Source of the DNA: Terrihalobacillus insolitus | GTDB taxonomy: Bacteria > Bacillota > Bacilli > Bacillales > Amphibacillaceae | Direction: 5' to 3' | DNA: 64,000 bases | Assembly (NCBI RefSeq): GCF_028416575.1 | Contig: NZ_JAMQKB010000012.1 | Span: 1 to 64,000 of the forward strand | Shown: positions 41,104 through 50,645 of the stretch, one piece after another | Layout of the letters: each line of letters begins with the position of its first letter | Numbering within the stretch: position 1 is the stretch's first letter | Program-made: the position numbers and the translations under genes | The notes under the pieces: model-generated | Databases searched by the model: none | What the model was told of the DNA's origin: nothing | Seen by the model: the letters and a program-made list of their open reading frames with translations, nothing else

Positions 41104-41970
41104 ATGTGGTCTAAAGTCTATAACAACAACGGGGTGTACGATTTTGATTATGCATTGCAACGCTTAGCCATGGATCCGCTAACCCACATGGACCAGACAC
41201 AAAGGTGGGTAGATGTCCCAGTAAGATTGGGAGATGAGCAGCATGTTGTTCGGGTTAAGGGGATTGGGACGACAGACAATCCAGCCTTTGAGATATCAAG
41301 TAATAGTAAAGAACAACAGGATGTGCTACTGAAACATATTTCCCATTTGTTCCAATGGGATGTTGATTTAATGGAGGTGAAGCGCCATTTTAAGGAGACA
41401 AATTTAAATCAACTATTTGATATGTACCCCGGTACCCCGATCATTAAAGACTTTGACTTATACGGCTCTCTTATGAAGGTGATTATTCATCAACAATTAA
41501 ATCTAAAATTTGCTCATACGCTAACTTCTCGTTTTGTTCAACACTATGGTGAATGTGTGAATGGTGTTTGGTTTGATCCAACACCTGAAACCATTGCATC
41601 GTTGCCATATGAAGCACTAAGAAATTATCAATTCAGCCAAAGAAAAGCAGAATATGTCATTGATACATCGCGAATGATCGTAGATGGGGAACTTGAATTA
41701 GACACACTTGCTAAAGAAAATGATCAAGTCATCTTATCCCAACTCGTTAAAATTCGTGGCATCGGCAAATGGACAGCAGAGAACTGGCTTCTTTTTGCAC
41801 TAGGAAGAAAAGACTTATTTCCACGAGCAGACATTGGAATTCAAAATGCGTTAAAACGTTACTTTCAGATGGATCGAAAGCCAACCATAGACGAAATGAA
41901 CGTTTTAAGCAGTGATTGGTCACCATACCAAAGCTATGCTTCTATTACACTTTGGAGAAGTATTGAATAG
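41104..41970 (+). CDS. yfjP: DNA-3-methyladenine glycosylase, AlkA type (YfjP)
   Basis: 288 residues. N-terminal AlkA-like domain, then the HhH-GPD core: GSLMKVIIHQQLNLKFAHTL, hairpin KIRGIGKWTAENWLLFALG (about 216-234) and the catalytic Asp243 in FPRADIG. It removes alkylated purines from DNA to start base-excision repair. Closest by layout to B. subtilis YfjP, whose gene is also near pdaA. RBS GGGAGAGAG before ATG. Confidence 0.9.
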   Translation: MWSKVYNNNGVYDFDYALQRLAMDPLTHMDQTQRWVDVPVRLGDEQHVVRVKGIGTTDNPAFEISSNSKEQQDVLLKHISHLFQWDVDLMEVKRHFKETNLNQLFDMYPGTPIIKDFDLYGSLMKVIIHQQLNLKFAHTLTSRFVQHYGECVNGVWFDPTPETIASLPYEALRNYQFSQRKAEYVIDTSRMIVDGELELDTLAKENDQVILSQLVKIRGIGKWTAENWLLFALGRKDLFPRADIGIQNALKRYFQMDRKPTIDEMNVLSSDWSPYQSYASITLWRSIE

Positions 41971-41984
41971 ATCTTTATCTACTA

Positions 41985-42548
41985 GTGCGTGTTCAAAAAC
42001 CTTCATGGCTTATCAGTCACCACAATGAATGAAAAAAGGATTAAAGTTACTAATTTTCGTATGAAAAACAAGATAATTAAAAGCGAGCAGATGGGGCAGG
42101 ACGTGCGTACGTCTGGTTTTCAGCCCCGAATGCGTCTTGATTGCCCGGATGAGAGCGCGTACGTCTGGTTTTCAGCCCCGAATGCGTCTTGATCGCCTGG
42201 ATGAGAGCGCGTACGTCTGGTTTTCAACCCCGAATGCGTCTTGATCGCCTGGATGAGAGCGCGTACGTCCGGATTTCAGCCCCGAATGCGTCTTGATTGC
42301 CCGGATGAGAGCGCGTACGTCTGGTTTTCAGCCCCGAATGCGTCTTGATCGCCTGGATGAGAGCGCGTACGTCTGGTTTTCAGCCCCGAATGCGTCTTGA
42401 TCGCGCGGATGAGAGCGCGTACGTCTGGATTTCAGCCCCGAATGCGTCTTGATTGCGCGGATGAGAGCGCGTACGTCTGGTTTTCAGCCCCGAATGCGTC
42501 TTGATCGCCTGGATGCGCCGCTTATTGTTTGTCACTTTTAAACAAGTA
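41985..42548. repeat. Intergenic repeat family C, copy with internal expansion
   Basis: The left end GTGCGTGTTCAAAAACC, the inner words AGATAATTAAAAGCGAGCAG and GATGGGGCAGG, and the right side GGATGCGCCGCTTATTG then CTTTTAAACAAGTAC align with the reverse complement of the family C element at 33352-33502. Between them the single ~50-bp core of that copy has become an array of 52-bp units (42105-42515). The right end reaches the stop codon of the TPR gene. Confidence 0.65.
42105..42515. repeat. 52-bp tandem repeat, about 7.9 copies
   Basis: Units start with GCGTACGTCTGG at 42105, 42157, 42209, 42261, 42313, 42365, 42417 and 42469. Variation is limited to a few positions (CCTGG, CCCGG or GCGCGG; TTTTCAG or ATTTCAG). 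A 52-bp period is not a multiple of three, so the array is not coding. There are no spacers between units, so it is not a CRISPR array. Confidence 0.95.
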
Positions 42549-42549
42549 C

Positions 42550-43926
42550 TTATATAACTAACAGCTGTTGATAAGCTTTTGCTTCCTCAGAATTCCCTAA
42601 GTCCTGATACAATTTAATAAGCTTCCGTACTGGGATTGGGTTATCAGGATTTAGTTCCATTTCCCATTTAAAGCACTCAATCGATTTTTCGGGTTGCTGA
42701 AACAAAAGATACAGTTCGCCTAATGCTAACTGCTGATCTGGGTCGTCTTCATATTGCTTCATCAAATCAAGCTTTTGCTCTATTGCCAAATGAAAACCTT
42801 TTTCATGAAACGGTGTGAACCAAATTTTTATGGAATCGAGGTTATATTGTTGCAGGAATGCGGAAACACAACGAGTAACTATTTTTTCTAGTATGCTTTT
42901 TTCATCCTGAAAGAAATGGATAATACAATGATGTAAAGAATCAAATAGTGGGGTAAACGTATCAAGAGAAGCAGTTAAAAAACTTTGTTTCATAGCTTCT
43001 TTTTGGGCGGGTGTCACATTTATTCTGTATTCGGTCACGAATTTGACGACAGCATCATGCGCTTTCGCTTGTGTATATGCATGCAAAAGTGCTTGCGCAA
43101 ATTCTGGGACATTTGGATTTGTTCGTGCAAGATATTGGAGAAAGTTTAACTGATTTTTCTCATCAAAATGTGTTGCGATCAATTCTTTTATTGCAATAAG
43201 GTTTTCTTGGTGAGAAGTATACTGGAGCATCTTTGTTCTAATGGCAAGTAGATCCATATATCGTCCTTGCTGTTCAAGCATGGATAAAAGATGTTTATAA
43301 AAGGAAGAATCATCAAGTTGGGAGAAAGCTTTTTTTTCTAAGTAATCGGGATCATATTGAACGAGCCAATCTTTGTTCTTATATTTTTCTTTGTACGTCT
43401 GGAACTGCAGACTATTTTTTAAGTCATTGCCAAACGGATCGGACGGATCAACATCCACATACATGAGTAACAGTTTGTATGCAGCTTGCAGTTTACCATC
43501 TCGTCTGTATTGGTAAAACATTTCCTTTAAATATTTTTTTACACTTTCTTTCGTAAGGATGGTATCGAGAATGGTATAAATGAAGGCCAATTCTTGTTTA
43601 GAATAGGATTTTTCAGCCTTTTTTAAAAATAGATGAGGGCGATTAATGATAAACGATTTACGGTTTTCTAACAGGGAGGTAGTGATTGGATGATCTCCGT
43701 CAAATTCAATGCCATTGGTAAGCGCCTTGTGCAGATAGGAACCCATCATAATCGTCTTTAATTTATGACCAGTAAGGTAGTTATCTTTAAAAAAGAAAAG
43801 ATAGTATGTGTTTTGGTTCGTGTCCATTGCTTCAATAATCTTCGTATACTGGTAAATGACTAGTCTTTTAGCTGAGAGTTCCAATGACTGTTTATTGTTC
43901 AGATGAACGTCGACTTTCGTTTCCAT
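42550..43926 (-). CDS. TPR-containing cytoplasmic protein
   Basis: 458 residues, mostly helical. Tetratricopeptide-like segments are visible at about 165-185 (GKLQAAYKLLLMYVDVDPSD) and at the C-terminus (ALGELYLLFQQPEKSIECFK, WEMELNPDNPIPVRKLIKLY). The N-terminal 140 residues are not recognised. No membrane segment. ATG 43926 is chosen because AGGAG lies 8 bases upstream; a GTG three codons earlier is too close to it. Function unknown; single gene. Confidence 0.75.
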   Translation of the reverse strand: METKVDVHLNNKQSLELSAKRLVIYQYTKIIEAMDTNQNTYYLFFFKDNYLTGHKLKTIMMGSYLHKALTNGIEFDGDHPITTSLLENRKSFIINRPHLFLKKAEKSYSKQELAFIYTILDTILTKESVKKYLKEMFYQYRRDGKLQAAYKLLLMYVDVDPSDPFGNDLKNSLQFQTYKEKYKNKDWLVQYDPDYLEKKAFSQLDDSSFYKHLLSMLEQQGRYMDLLAIRTKMLQYTSHQENLIAIKELIATHFDEKNQLNFLQYLARTNPNVPEFAQALLHAYTQAKAHDAVVKFVTEYRINVTPAQKEAMKQSFLTASLDTFTPLFDSLHHCIIHFFQDEKSILEKIVTRCVSAFLQQYNLDSIKIWFTPFHEKGFHLAIEQKLDLMKQYEDDPDQQLALGELYLLFQQPEKSIECFKWEMELNPDNPIPVRKLIKLYQDLGNSEEAKAYQQLLVI

Positions 43927-44180
43927 ATTTCCCACTCCTCTTTTTCCATATCATAACACAATTCCAAGATCATTTCTTTATATCGAATGCATGAATTTTT
44001 TCTTTCTTTATAAAAGCCCTTTCACACTTTTAAACAAACGTTTGATCAATGCCGGGAGAGGCACTTTTTAGAACAGTAAGGCTTTTTTCTTTATCTATTT
44101 TAACAAAACATTTTAAAAGATTTTGAATATTTGATAGGATAAAGGAGAGACATTTAAAATAACATATTGGGGTGGATATG

Positions 44181-45764
44181 ATGAATAATTTAGACTTGAT
44201 TGCTCCGGAACAGTATAATATTTTAACAGAATTTGAACGTTTTACAGATGACCCTACACGAACGGCGTTGATTTGGGAAGATGAACAAGGAAACACAGAA
44301 GAAAAAACCTATAGCGAACTACAAAAAAATGTAAACAGGATTGGTAACGTTTTCAAAGCTAGTGGACTACGCAAAGGAGATAAAGTACTCGTAATGATTC
44401 CACGTCTAATTATGGCGTATGAGGTATACTTGGCTGCCTTAAAGACAGGCCTTGTGATTATTCCAAGCTCTGAAATGCTTAAAACAAAGGATTTGGCATA
44501 TCGCATTTCTCATGGGGAAGTCAGTGCGATTGTTTCATTTGTACCATTTATTGATCAATTTAAGGACATTCCACAAGCAAACAATATAAAGAAGTTTACC
44601 TTTGGAGCTAGTCAAACACTTCCGAACGACTGGGAGGATTTGGAGGCGCTTATGGAGCAGGCGTCGGATAAATTGGAAATGACGAAAACTTCCCGAGATG
44701 ATATGGCATTTTTGTCGTACACTTCAGGAACAACGGGCAATCCAAAAGGGGTCGTTCATACACATGGATGGGGATATGCTCATTTAAAAACTGCACCCGA
44801 AAATTGGCTATGTATAAATGAGGGTGACCGTGTTTGGGCAACTGCAGGTCCAGGCTGGCAAAAATGGGTGTGGAGTCCGTTTCTTTCGGTTCTTGGAACA
44901 GGTGCGACAGGTTTCATTTATCAGGGGAAGTTTGATCCGAAAAAATATTTAAGCCTTTTGGAACGACATAATATTAATGTCCTTTGCTGTACACCGACCG
45001 AGTATCGCTTAATGGCAAAGGTAGACAACTTAAATGACTATCACTTACCTGCTCTACATAGTGCAGTTTCTGCAGGAGAGCCATTAAATCGAGAAGTAAT
45101 CGATACCTTCCAAAAATATTTTGATGTAACGGTACGTGATGGATACGGGCAAACAGAAAATACACTATTAGTCGGTGTAATGAAAGACATGGAAGTTAAA
45201 CCGGGTTCAATGGGAAAGCCGACCCCAGGTAATGATGTTGCGATCATTGATGAAGATGGAAAAGAGGTTGCAGTCGGTGAAGTAGGCGATATTGCTGTAC
45301 AAATCGATAGCCCAGCCCTTTTCAAAATGTATTACAAGGATATTGAGCGTACAAAAATGGCACATCGAGGGGACTATTATGTTACAGGGGATCAAGCTAG
45401 TAAAGATGAGGATGGCTACTTTTGGTTTGAAGGTAGAAGCGATGACATCATTATCAGCTCTGGCTATACGATTGGTCCTTTTGAGGTAGAGGATGCCTTG
45501 GTTAAGCATCCATCTGTACAGGAATGTGCTGTAGTAGCAAGTCCCGATGAGGTAAGAGGGAATATCGTAAAAGCATTTGTCGTGTTAAAGGGAGGCGTTA
45601 ATCAGTCAGATGAGCTAGTAAAAGAGCTTCAAGATCATGTTAAGGCTCATACGGCACCATATAAATATCCAAGAAAAATAGAGTTTATTCAAGATTTACC
45701 GAAAACAACGTCAGGAAAAATAAGACGGATCGAATTAAGGCAAAAAGAAAAGGCAAAGCAGTAA
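44181..45764 (+). CDS. Acyl-CoA synthetase, AMP-forming (MbcS/YtcI-like)
   Basis: About 527 residues. ANL-superfamily motifs: YTSGTTGNPKGVVHTH (P-loop), DGYGQTEN, TGDQASKDEDGYFWFEGRSD, the hinge and GYTIGPFEVEDAL, and the catalytic Lys in PKTTSGKIRR. Size and the acetyl-CoA-synthetase-like core fit the medium or branched short-chain acyl-CoA synthetases of Bacillus and Listeria (MbcS, YtcI), which activate acids such as 2-methylbutyrate. Exact substrate is unproven. ATG 44181 lies 8 bases after GGGG; ATG 44178 is an equal alternative. Its own terminator follows. Confidence 0.87.
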   Translation: MNNLDLIAPEQYNILTEFERFTDDPTRTALIWEDEQGNTEEKTYSELQKNVNRIGNVFKASGLRKGDKVLVMIPRLIMAYEVYLAALKTGLVIIPSSEMLKTKDLAYRISHGEVSAIVSFVPFIDQFKDIPQANNIKKFTFGASQTLPNDWEDLEALMEQASDKLEMTKTSRDDMAFLSYTSGTTGNPKGVVHTHGWGYAHLKTAPENWLCINEGDRVWATAGPGWQKWVWSPFLSVLGTGATGFIYQGKFDPKKYLSLLERHNINVLCCTPTEYRLMAKVDNLNDYHLPALHSAVSAGEPLNREVIDTFQKYFDVTVRDGYGQTENTLLVGVMKDMEVKPGSMGKPTPGNDVAIIDEDGKEVAVGEVGDIAVQIDSPALFKMYYKDIERTKMAHRGDYYVTGDQASKDEDGYFWFEGRSDDIIISSGYTIGPFEVEDALVKHPSVQECAVVASPDEVRGNIVKAFVVLKGGVNQSDELVKELQDHVKAHTAPYKYPRKIEFIQDLPKTTSGKIRRIELRQKEKAKQ

Positions 45765-45783
45765 TATTTGAAATTTATAAAAA

Positions 45784-45815
45784 AAAGAAAGAGCTTAAGC
45801 TCTTTCTTTTTCTAT
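45784..45815 (+). terminator. Terminator after the acyl-CoA synthetase gene
   Basis: AAAGAAAGAGCTT and AAGCTCTTTCTTT form a perfect palindrome followed by TTCT. Confidence 0.88.
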
Positions 45816-45876
45816 GAAGAATAGATATTGATTAAGTGGTAATCCTATTCAAAGAATGAAATATGGAGGATTGCAT

Positions 45877-47496
45877 ATGAATTTAGCAAATTTACTTATA
45901 ATTGTTGGTTTTTTCATACTGGCAATTATACTTTTTATTCTAATTGTAATAGGATTATACTTATACTTTATCGATCGCACACAAAAGCAACATCCAATTT
46001 TACGTAATTATCCGTTGCTTGGACGGGTAAGGTATTTTTTCGAACAAATTGGTCCCGAATTACGGCAGTATTGGTTTAACAATGACAGGGAAGGAAAACC
46101 TTTTTCTCGTAATGAATATCAACACATTGTTAGAAAAGCGAAATATAAGCGGGACGTCATCGGTTTCGGATCCCAGCGAGATTTTGAAGAACAAGGCTTT
46201 TATGTCCGTAATTCACTGTTTCCGAAGTTGACTGAAGAACTAGAAATAGATCAAGGTACAAAGGTTACGACTAACCGTTACTTATTAATTAAGGATCCAT
46301 TGTTTACACAAAGAGAAGAACGCTTAGAAAAACATGAGTCAACCGCATATTTACTCAACGACAAAGACACGATTGTTATCGGTGAAAAAGCAGAACAACC
46401 ATTTCGTGTCAGAGGCCAAATTGGTATGTCCGCCATGAGTTATGGTTCCCTAGGTCATCGTGCCATAACGGCTCTGTCTGAAGGATTAGGAATTGCCCAA
46501 GGAACATGGATGAATACAGGTGAAGGGGGATTATCCGATTACCACTTAAAAGGTGGGGTTGATATTATTATGCAGATTGGCCCAGGCCTATTTGGGGTAA
46601 GAGATAAAGAAGGGAATTTTAGCTGGGATGCATTATTAGAAAAAAGCAAAATACCACAGATAAAGGCATTTGAATTAAAATTAGCCCAAGGTGCGAAAAC
46701 AAGAGGTGGCCATGTTGACGCAGAAAAGGTTACCCCAGAAATTGCGAAAATAAGGATGGTTGAGCCGTATCAGTCCATAGATAGCCCAAATCGGTTTCGT
46801 GAATTTAGTGATCTGCCTTCCTTATTTGACTTTATCGAAAAAATTCGTAAACATTCAGGTAAACCAGTTGGAATGAAAGTGGTCATAGGGAGCCATCATG
46901 AAGCCGAACAATTAGCAAAACAAATCAAAGATACAGGTAAAGCCCCAGATTTCATCACAATTGACGGTGGGGAAGGTGGTACTGGTGCATCTTATCAGGA
47001 ACTAGCAGACAGTGTAGGACTACCAATTCGTTCTGCATTGCCATTAGTTGACCACGCCCTTAGAATGCAAGGGGTGCGCCATAAAGTGAAGCTTATTGCA
47101 TCAGGGAAACTATTTTCACCTGACCGAATCGCCATTGCTTTGGCCATGGGCGCAGATCTTGTAAATATTGCGAGAGGGTTTATGATAACAGTTGGTTGTA
47201 TTCAAACATTAAAATGCGCTTCCAATGTTTGTCCAGTTGGTGTTGCAACGACAGACCCAGATTTACAAAAGGCACTTGTGATTGATGAAAAGAAATACCG
47301 AACAGCAAATTATGTTATTACGATGCGGAAAGGTCTTTTTCGAATTGCTGCAGCAGCTGGTCTCGATTCACCTGTGCATTTTAGAGGTGAACACATCGTT
47401 TATAAAGATAATAAGGGAAAAACTTGGTCTCTTGAAGACATTTATCAGTCCATGGTTGGAAATCAACCAACGAAAGATATGACAGATGTAAACTAA
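45877..47496 (+). CDS. yerD: FMN-binding glutamate synthase family protein (YerD-like)
   Basis: About 539 residues. One N-terminal membrane helix (LANLLIIVGFFILAIILFIL region) precedes a GltB2-type barrel: FRVRGQIGMSAMSYGSLG, AEGLGIAQGTWMNTGEGGLS-like stretch, ITIDGGEGGTGASYQ and ASGKLFSPDRIAIALAMGAD for FMN, and a CASNVCPVGVATTDP iron-sulfur-type cysteine motif. It lacks the amidotransferase domain, so it is not a full glutamate synthase. The physiological reaction is unknown. ATG 45877 follows GGAGG. Confidence 0.88.
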   Translation: MNLANLLIIVGFFILAIILFILIVIGLYLYFIDRTQKQHPILRNYPLLGRVRYFFEQIGPELRQYWFNNDREGKPFSRNEYQHIVRKAKYKRDVIGFGSQRDFEEQGFYVRNSLFPKLTEELEIDQGTKVTTNRYLLIKDPLFTQREERLEKHESTAYLLNDKDTIVIGEKAEQPFRVRGQIGMSAMSYGSLGHRAITALSEGLGIAQGTWMNTGEGGLSDYHLKGGVDIIMQIGPGLFGVRDKEGNFSWDALLEKSKIPQIKAFELKLAQGAKTRGGHVDAEKVTPEIAKIRMVEPYQSIDSPNRFREFSDLPSLFDFIEKIRKHSGKPVGMKVVIGSHHEAEQLAKQIKDTGKAPDFITIDGGEGGTGASYQELADSVGLPIRSALPLVDHALRMQGVRHKVKLIASGKLFSPDRIAIALAMGADLVNIARGFMITVGCIQTLKCASNVCPVGVATTDPDLQKALVIDEKKYRTANYVITMRKGLFRIAAAAGLDSPVHFRGEHIVYKDNKGKTWSLEDIYQSMVGNQPTKDMTDVN

Positions 47497-47510
47497 TCCA
47501 TCCTTCCAAA

Positions 47511-47545
47511 TCCTGAAAGGCACAAATGCTTTTCGGGGTTTTTTA
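47511..47545 (+). terminator. Terminator after the YerD-like gene
   Basis: CCTGAAAGGC and GCTTTTCGGGG pair imperfectly and are followed by six T residues. Confidence 0.7.
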
Positions 47546-47675
47546 TGAAATCGGTTATTTAACCGATATCCTCCATTCATCTTTCTGACCCCGAACAAAA
47601 CTTGATTGCATCCGTAAAGAAGAACAATGGTAAGAGTTTATCCAATTTTTTTACATAAAAATATAAGCAAAAGGG

Positions 47676-47747
47676 TTGAAAGTCAAAGAAGGTCAAATTA
47701 TAATAGAGTCAAAGGTCAAATATAGTCAAAGGTTAAACATAGTTAAA
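47676..47747 (+). promoter_or_regulatory. clpE promoter with three CtsR operators
   Basis: TTGAAA (47676-47681) and TATAAT (47699-47704) with a 17-base spacer form a sigma-A promoter. Over and after it lie AGTCAAAGAAGGTCAAA (47681-47697), GGTCAAATATAGTCAAA (47714-47730) and GGTTAAACATAGTTAAA (47731-47747). The first two fit the CtsR consensus RGTCAAANANRGTCAAA; the third has T for C in both halves. Tight repression with release by heat is expected. Confidence 0.93.
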
Positions 47748-47791
47748 CTAATGAAACCTTTAGCAAGTATATAACGAAGGAGGAAGAATCC

Positions 47792-49930
47792 ATGCAATGT
47801 CAACACTGTGGACAGCGTGAAGCAACAATGAATGTAACCCTTCAAGTGAATAACCAAATGCAGCATTTACAAATATGTGAAACATGTTTTCGTCAAATAA
47901 AAAAACAAGCAACAAATCCATCTAATTTTTATAAAAATACAGGATCGAATGACTTTTTCAGTCAATTTTTTGGTGGTAATAACCAAGCTTTTTCTGGGTT
48001 CCAACAACAGCAGCAACAAAATGACACAAACCAAAAAGGCTCAGGTCTATTAGACGAACTAGGTAGAAATGTAACGAATGCAGCACGTACAGGCCTAATT
48101 GATCCAGTGATTGGTAGAGATAAGGAAATAAAACGAGTGACAGAAACATTAAACCGTCGAAACAAAAATAACCCAGTTTTGATCGGTGAACCTGGTGTTG
48201 GTAAAACAGCAATTGCTGAAGGATTGGCTCTTAAAATTGTTGAAGGAGATGTTCCGTCTAAGCTTAGAAGCAAAGAAGTATATTTACTAGATGTTGCTTC
48301 TCTTGTAGCTAATACAGGAATTCGCGGTCAATTTGAAGAACGGATGAAACAACTCATTTCGGAATTACAGCAACGTAAAAATGTGATTTTATTCATAGAT
48401 GAAATCCATTTGCTAGTAGGAGCAGGTACAGCAGAAAGCTCCCAAATGGACGCAGGTAATATTCTAAAACCAGCATTAGCTAGAGGAGAACTACAGGTAA
48501 TTGGTGCAACAACTTTAAATGAATATAGAAAAATTGAAAAGGATGCAGCACTTGAACGACGCTTCCAACCAATCATGGTCAAAGAACCAGCAATTGAAGA
48601 GGCTGTGCAAATTCTTACTGGATTGAAAGAAAGGTACGAGGCCTATCATCAGGTTCGGTACACAGAGGAGGCGATTCGTAGTGCAGTAACCCTATCAAAA
48701 CGTTATTTGCAGGATCGCTTTTTGCCAGATAAGGCAATTGATTTAATCGATGAAGCTGGGTCACGATTAAATCTTGAAAACAGTGAGACAGATAAACAGA
48801 CCATACAAGAAAGCTTGGATCAATTAGCAAAAGAGAAGCAAGAAGCTGCTGAAAAAGAGGACTATGAGCGTGCCGCAAAGCTTCGTCACCAAGAAATTAA
48901 ATTAGAAAAGCAGCTTAGTGAGGCAAACGAAGAAGCTGCAAATGTGGAAGTAACGGTAGAGCACATTCAAGCGATTATAGAAGAGAAAACAGGTATACCA
49001 GTAAGAAAAATCCAATCGGATGAACAAGTGAAGATGAAAAACTTAGCTAACAACTTAGCTTCTAAAGTTATTGGGCAAGAAACTGCTGTCCATAAAGTAG
49101 CAAAAGCAGTACGCCGTAGCCGTGCTGGCTTAAAATCGAAACAACGTCCAATAGGTACATTCTTATTTGTTGGACCAACTGGAGTAGGAAAAACCGAGCT
49201 AACAAAAGCCTTAGCAGAAGAGTTATTTGGTACAAAGGATTCACTGATTCGCTTAGATATGAGTGAATATATGGAAAAACATTCCGTTTCAAAAATTATT
49301 GGTTCACCTCCTGGCTATGTGGGTCATGATGAAGCTGGGCAACTAACTGAGCATGTACGTCGTAACCCATACAGCTTAATATTACTAGACGAAATCGAAA
49401 AAGCGCATCCAGATGTTCAACACATGTTCCTCCAAATCATGGAGGATGGACATTTAACCGACAGTCATGGTCGTAGAGTTAGTTTTAAGGAAACCGTGAT
49501 TATTATGACAAGTAATGCCGGAACAGGACAGAAACAAGTTAAAGTAGGCTTTGAAAAAACAGAACATGAATCATCCTCTTTCCTCGAATCGTTAAGTGGA
49601 TACTTTAAGCCGGAATTTCTTAACCGATTCGATGCGATCATTCCATTTAACGAATTGTTGCAGGACGATCTAGTACAAATAGTCGACCTCATGTTAGCTG
49701 AGCTAAAGGGGAACTTGCAAGAAGAGGGAGTAACAATTGAAGTTGATGAAGAAGCGAAACAACATCTTGCAAAAATAGGATATGATCCACGCTATGGCGC
49801 GCGACCGCTACGACGTGTCATCCAAGAAAAGGTAGAGGATGGGATTACAGACTTAGTCTTAGATGAAGAGAATGTCACGAACGTGAGAGTATCGCTTATT
49901 AATGAAGAGGTAAAGGTTATCAAGGGATAG
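47792..49930 (+). CDS. clpE: ATP-dependent Clp protease ATP-binding subunit ClpE
   Basis: 712 residues. An N-terminal zinc finger (Cys3, Cys6, Cys29, Cys32) is the ClpE hallmark. A Gln-rich linker follows, then AAA-1 with [13 protein letters not shown], a UVR segment ([20 protein letters not shown]), and AAA-2 with [14 protein letters not shown] and the sensor-2 GARPLRR. It unfolds damaged proteins for ClpP; no Clp N-domain is present, as expected. The upstream CtsR boxes put it in the class III heat-shock regulon, as in B. subtilis. RBS AAGGAGGAAG. Confidence 0.96.
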   Translation: MQCQHCGQREATMNVTLQVNNQMQHLQICETCFRQIKKQATNPSNFYKNTGSNDFFSQFFGGNNQAFSGFQQQQQQNDTNQKGSGLLDELGRNVTNAARTGLIDPVIGRDKEIKRVTETLNRRNKNNPVLIGEPGVGKTAIAEGLALKIVEGDVPSKLRSKEVYLLDVASLVANTGIRGQFEERMKQLISELQQRKNVILFIDEIHLLVGAGTAESSQMDAGNILKPALARGELQVIGATTLNEYRKIEKDAALERRFQPIMVKEPAIEEAVQILTGLKERYEAYHQVRYTEEAIRSAVTLSKRYLQDRFLPDKAIDLIDEAGSRLNLENSETDKQTIQESLDQLAKEKQEAAEKEDYERAAKLRHQEIKLEKQLSEANEEAANVEVTVEHIQAIIEEKTGIPVRKIQSDEQVKMKNLANNLASKVIGQETAVHKVAKAVRRSRAGLKSKQRPIGTFLFVGPTGVGKTELTKALAEELFGTKDSLIRLDMSEYMEKHSVSKIIGSPPGYVGHDEAGQLTEHVRRNPYSLILLDEIEKAHPDVQHMFLQIMEDGHLTDSHGRRVSFKETVIIMTSNAGTGQKQVKVGFEKTEHESSSFLESLSGYFKPEFLNRFDAIIPFNELLQDDLVQIVDLMLAELKGNLQEEGVTIEVDEEAKQHLAKIGYDPRYGARPLRRVIQEKVEDGITDLVLDEENVTNVRVSLINEEVKVIKG

Positions 49931-50074
49931 TCAAGAAAACTCTGTGATTGCTTAGCCGTAGTTGGCCATTGCACGTATAGAAAAGTAAAAAAACTGCTTT
50001 TTTTCCGAGTAAACGAATTACAATTGCACACCCTAACTCTTGTAAGTTTAAAAAATTAGGAGGGTGTATGAATC

Positions 50075-50362
50075 ATGGCACAACAAAACCAACAACAATT
50101 ACAACAAGCTGTTCAATCTGCACAACAGGCACAGCAGGCTGTACAGCAAGCACAAGCAAGTGCTAATCCACAACAACTGCAACAAGCACAACAGCAGTTG
50201 CAGCAAGCGCAACAGCAAGTGCAACAAGCACAACAACAAGCAGGTGCAAATGCTCAACAAAACCAGCAGTTACAACAAGCACAGCAACAGGTTCAACAGG
50301 CGCAACAACAAGTTCAACAAGCACAAGCGAATGCCCAGTCCCAGCAAAATAAAACGCAATAA
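50075..50362 (+). CDS. Gln/Ala-rich low-complexity protein
   Basis: 95 residues made almost only of Gln, Ala, Val, Leu and Asn in units such as LQQAQQQVQQAQQQ. ATG 50075 is 11-12 bases after AGGAGGGTG and a terminator follows the stop, so it is a real gene. Gln and Ala in a roughly seven-residue pattern suggest a long helix or coiled coil. No charge to speak of, no signal peptide. Not recognised; it could be a spore or stress-related structural protein. A longer open frame overlapping it in another phase is produced by the CAA/CAG repeats. Confidence 0.7.
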   Translation: MAQQNQQQLQQAVQSAQQAQQAVQQAQASANPQQLQQAQQQLQQAQQQVQQAQQQAGANAQQNQQLQQAQQQVQQAQQQVQQAQANAQSQQNKTQ

Positions 50363-50377
50363 CAGAACGCAACTTCA

Positions 50378-50409
50378 AAAAGGAAGTCCAGTCACTGGGC
50401 TTCCTTTTG
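50378..50409 (+). terminator. Terminator after the Gln-rich protein gene
   Basis: AAAAGGAAGTCCAG (50378-50391) pairs with CTGGGCTTCCTTTT (50395-50408), one G-T pair, ending in T residues. Confidence 0.88.
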
Positions 50410-50484
50410 TAGTTGAGCATAAAAAAGATGAGACTTGTTCACTAGAATAAAAACCCGCCATAATTCTAATTCTAAAAGTACTAT

Positions 50485-50622
50485 ATAAGAGGTTGTTCAA
50501 AAAGTCACCAAATGATAAGCTGCGCATCTCGGGTCCACACGATGTGGGTCATGCAGGCGTTGCCACAGGACGTGGGACATTAGTCGACCTTCTAATTTGC
50601 CGACTTTTTGAACTACACTATA
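50485..50622. repeat. Intergenic repeat family C, copy 2
   Basis: Inverted ends AGAGGTTGTTCAAAAAGTC on the left and GACTTTTTGAACTACAC on the right. Near the left end it has GATAAGCTGCGCATC as in copy 1, and near the right end CTTCTAATTTGCCGACTTT. The centre (CACGATGTGGGTCATG, ACGTGGGACAT) differs from copy 1. TATAA lies just outside both ends. Confidence 0.65.
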
Positions 50623-50645
50623 AAGAATTTTGAGGGGTGACAAAA

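Noticed and set aside
41989-42192. 67-residue open frame before and within the 52-bp array
   Set aside because: Runs from the family C end into the array, no ribosome binding site, period incompatible with coding.
42105-42515. CRISPR array
   Set aside because: Units are contiguous with no unique spacers and no cas genes are near; the 52-bp unit repeats whole.
50064-50450. A 128-residue open frame overlapping the Gln-rich protein gene
   Set aside because: It is another reading phase of the CAA/CAG repeats, giving an Asn/Ser/His/Lys-rich nonsense protein; its start is within the ribosome binding region of the real gene.
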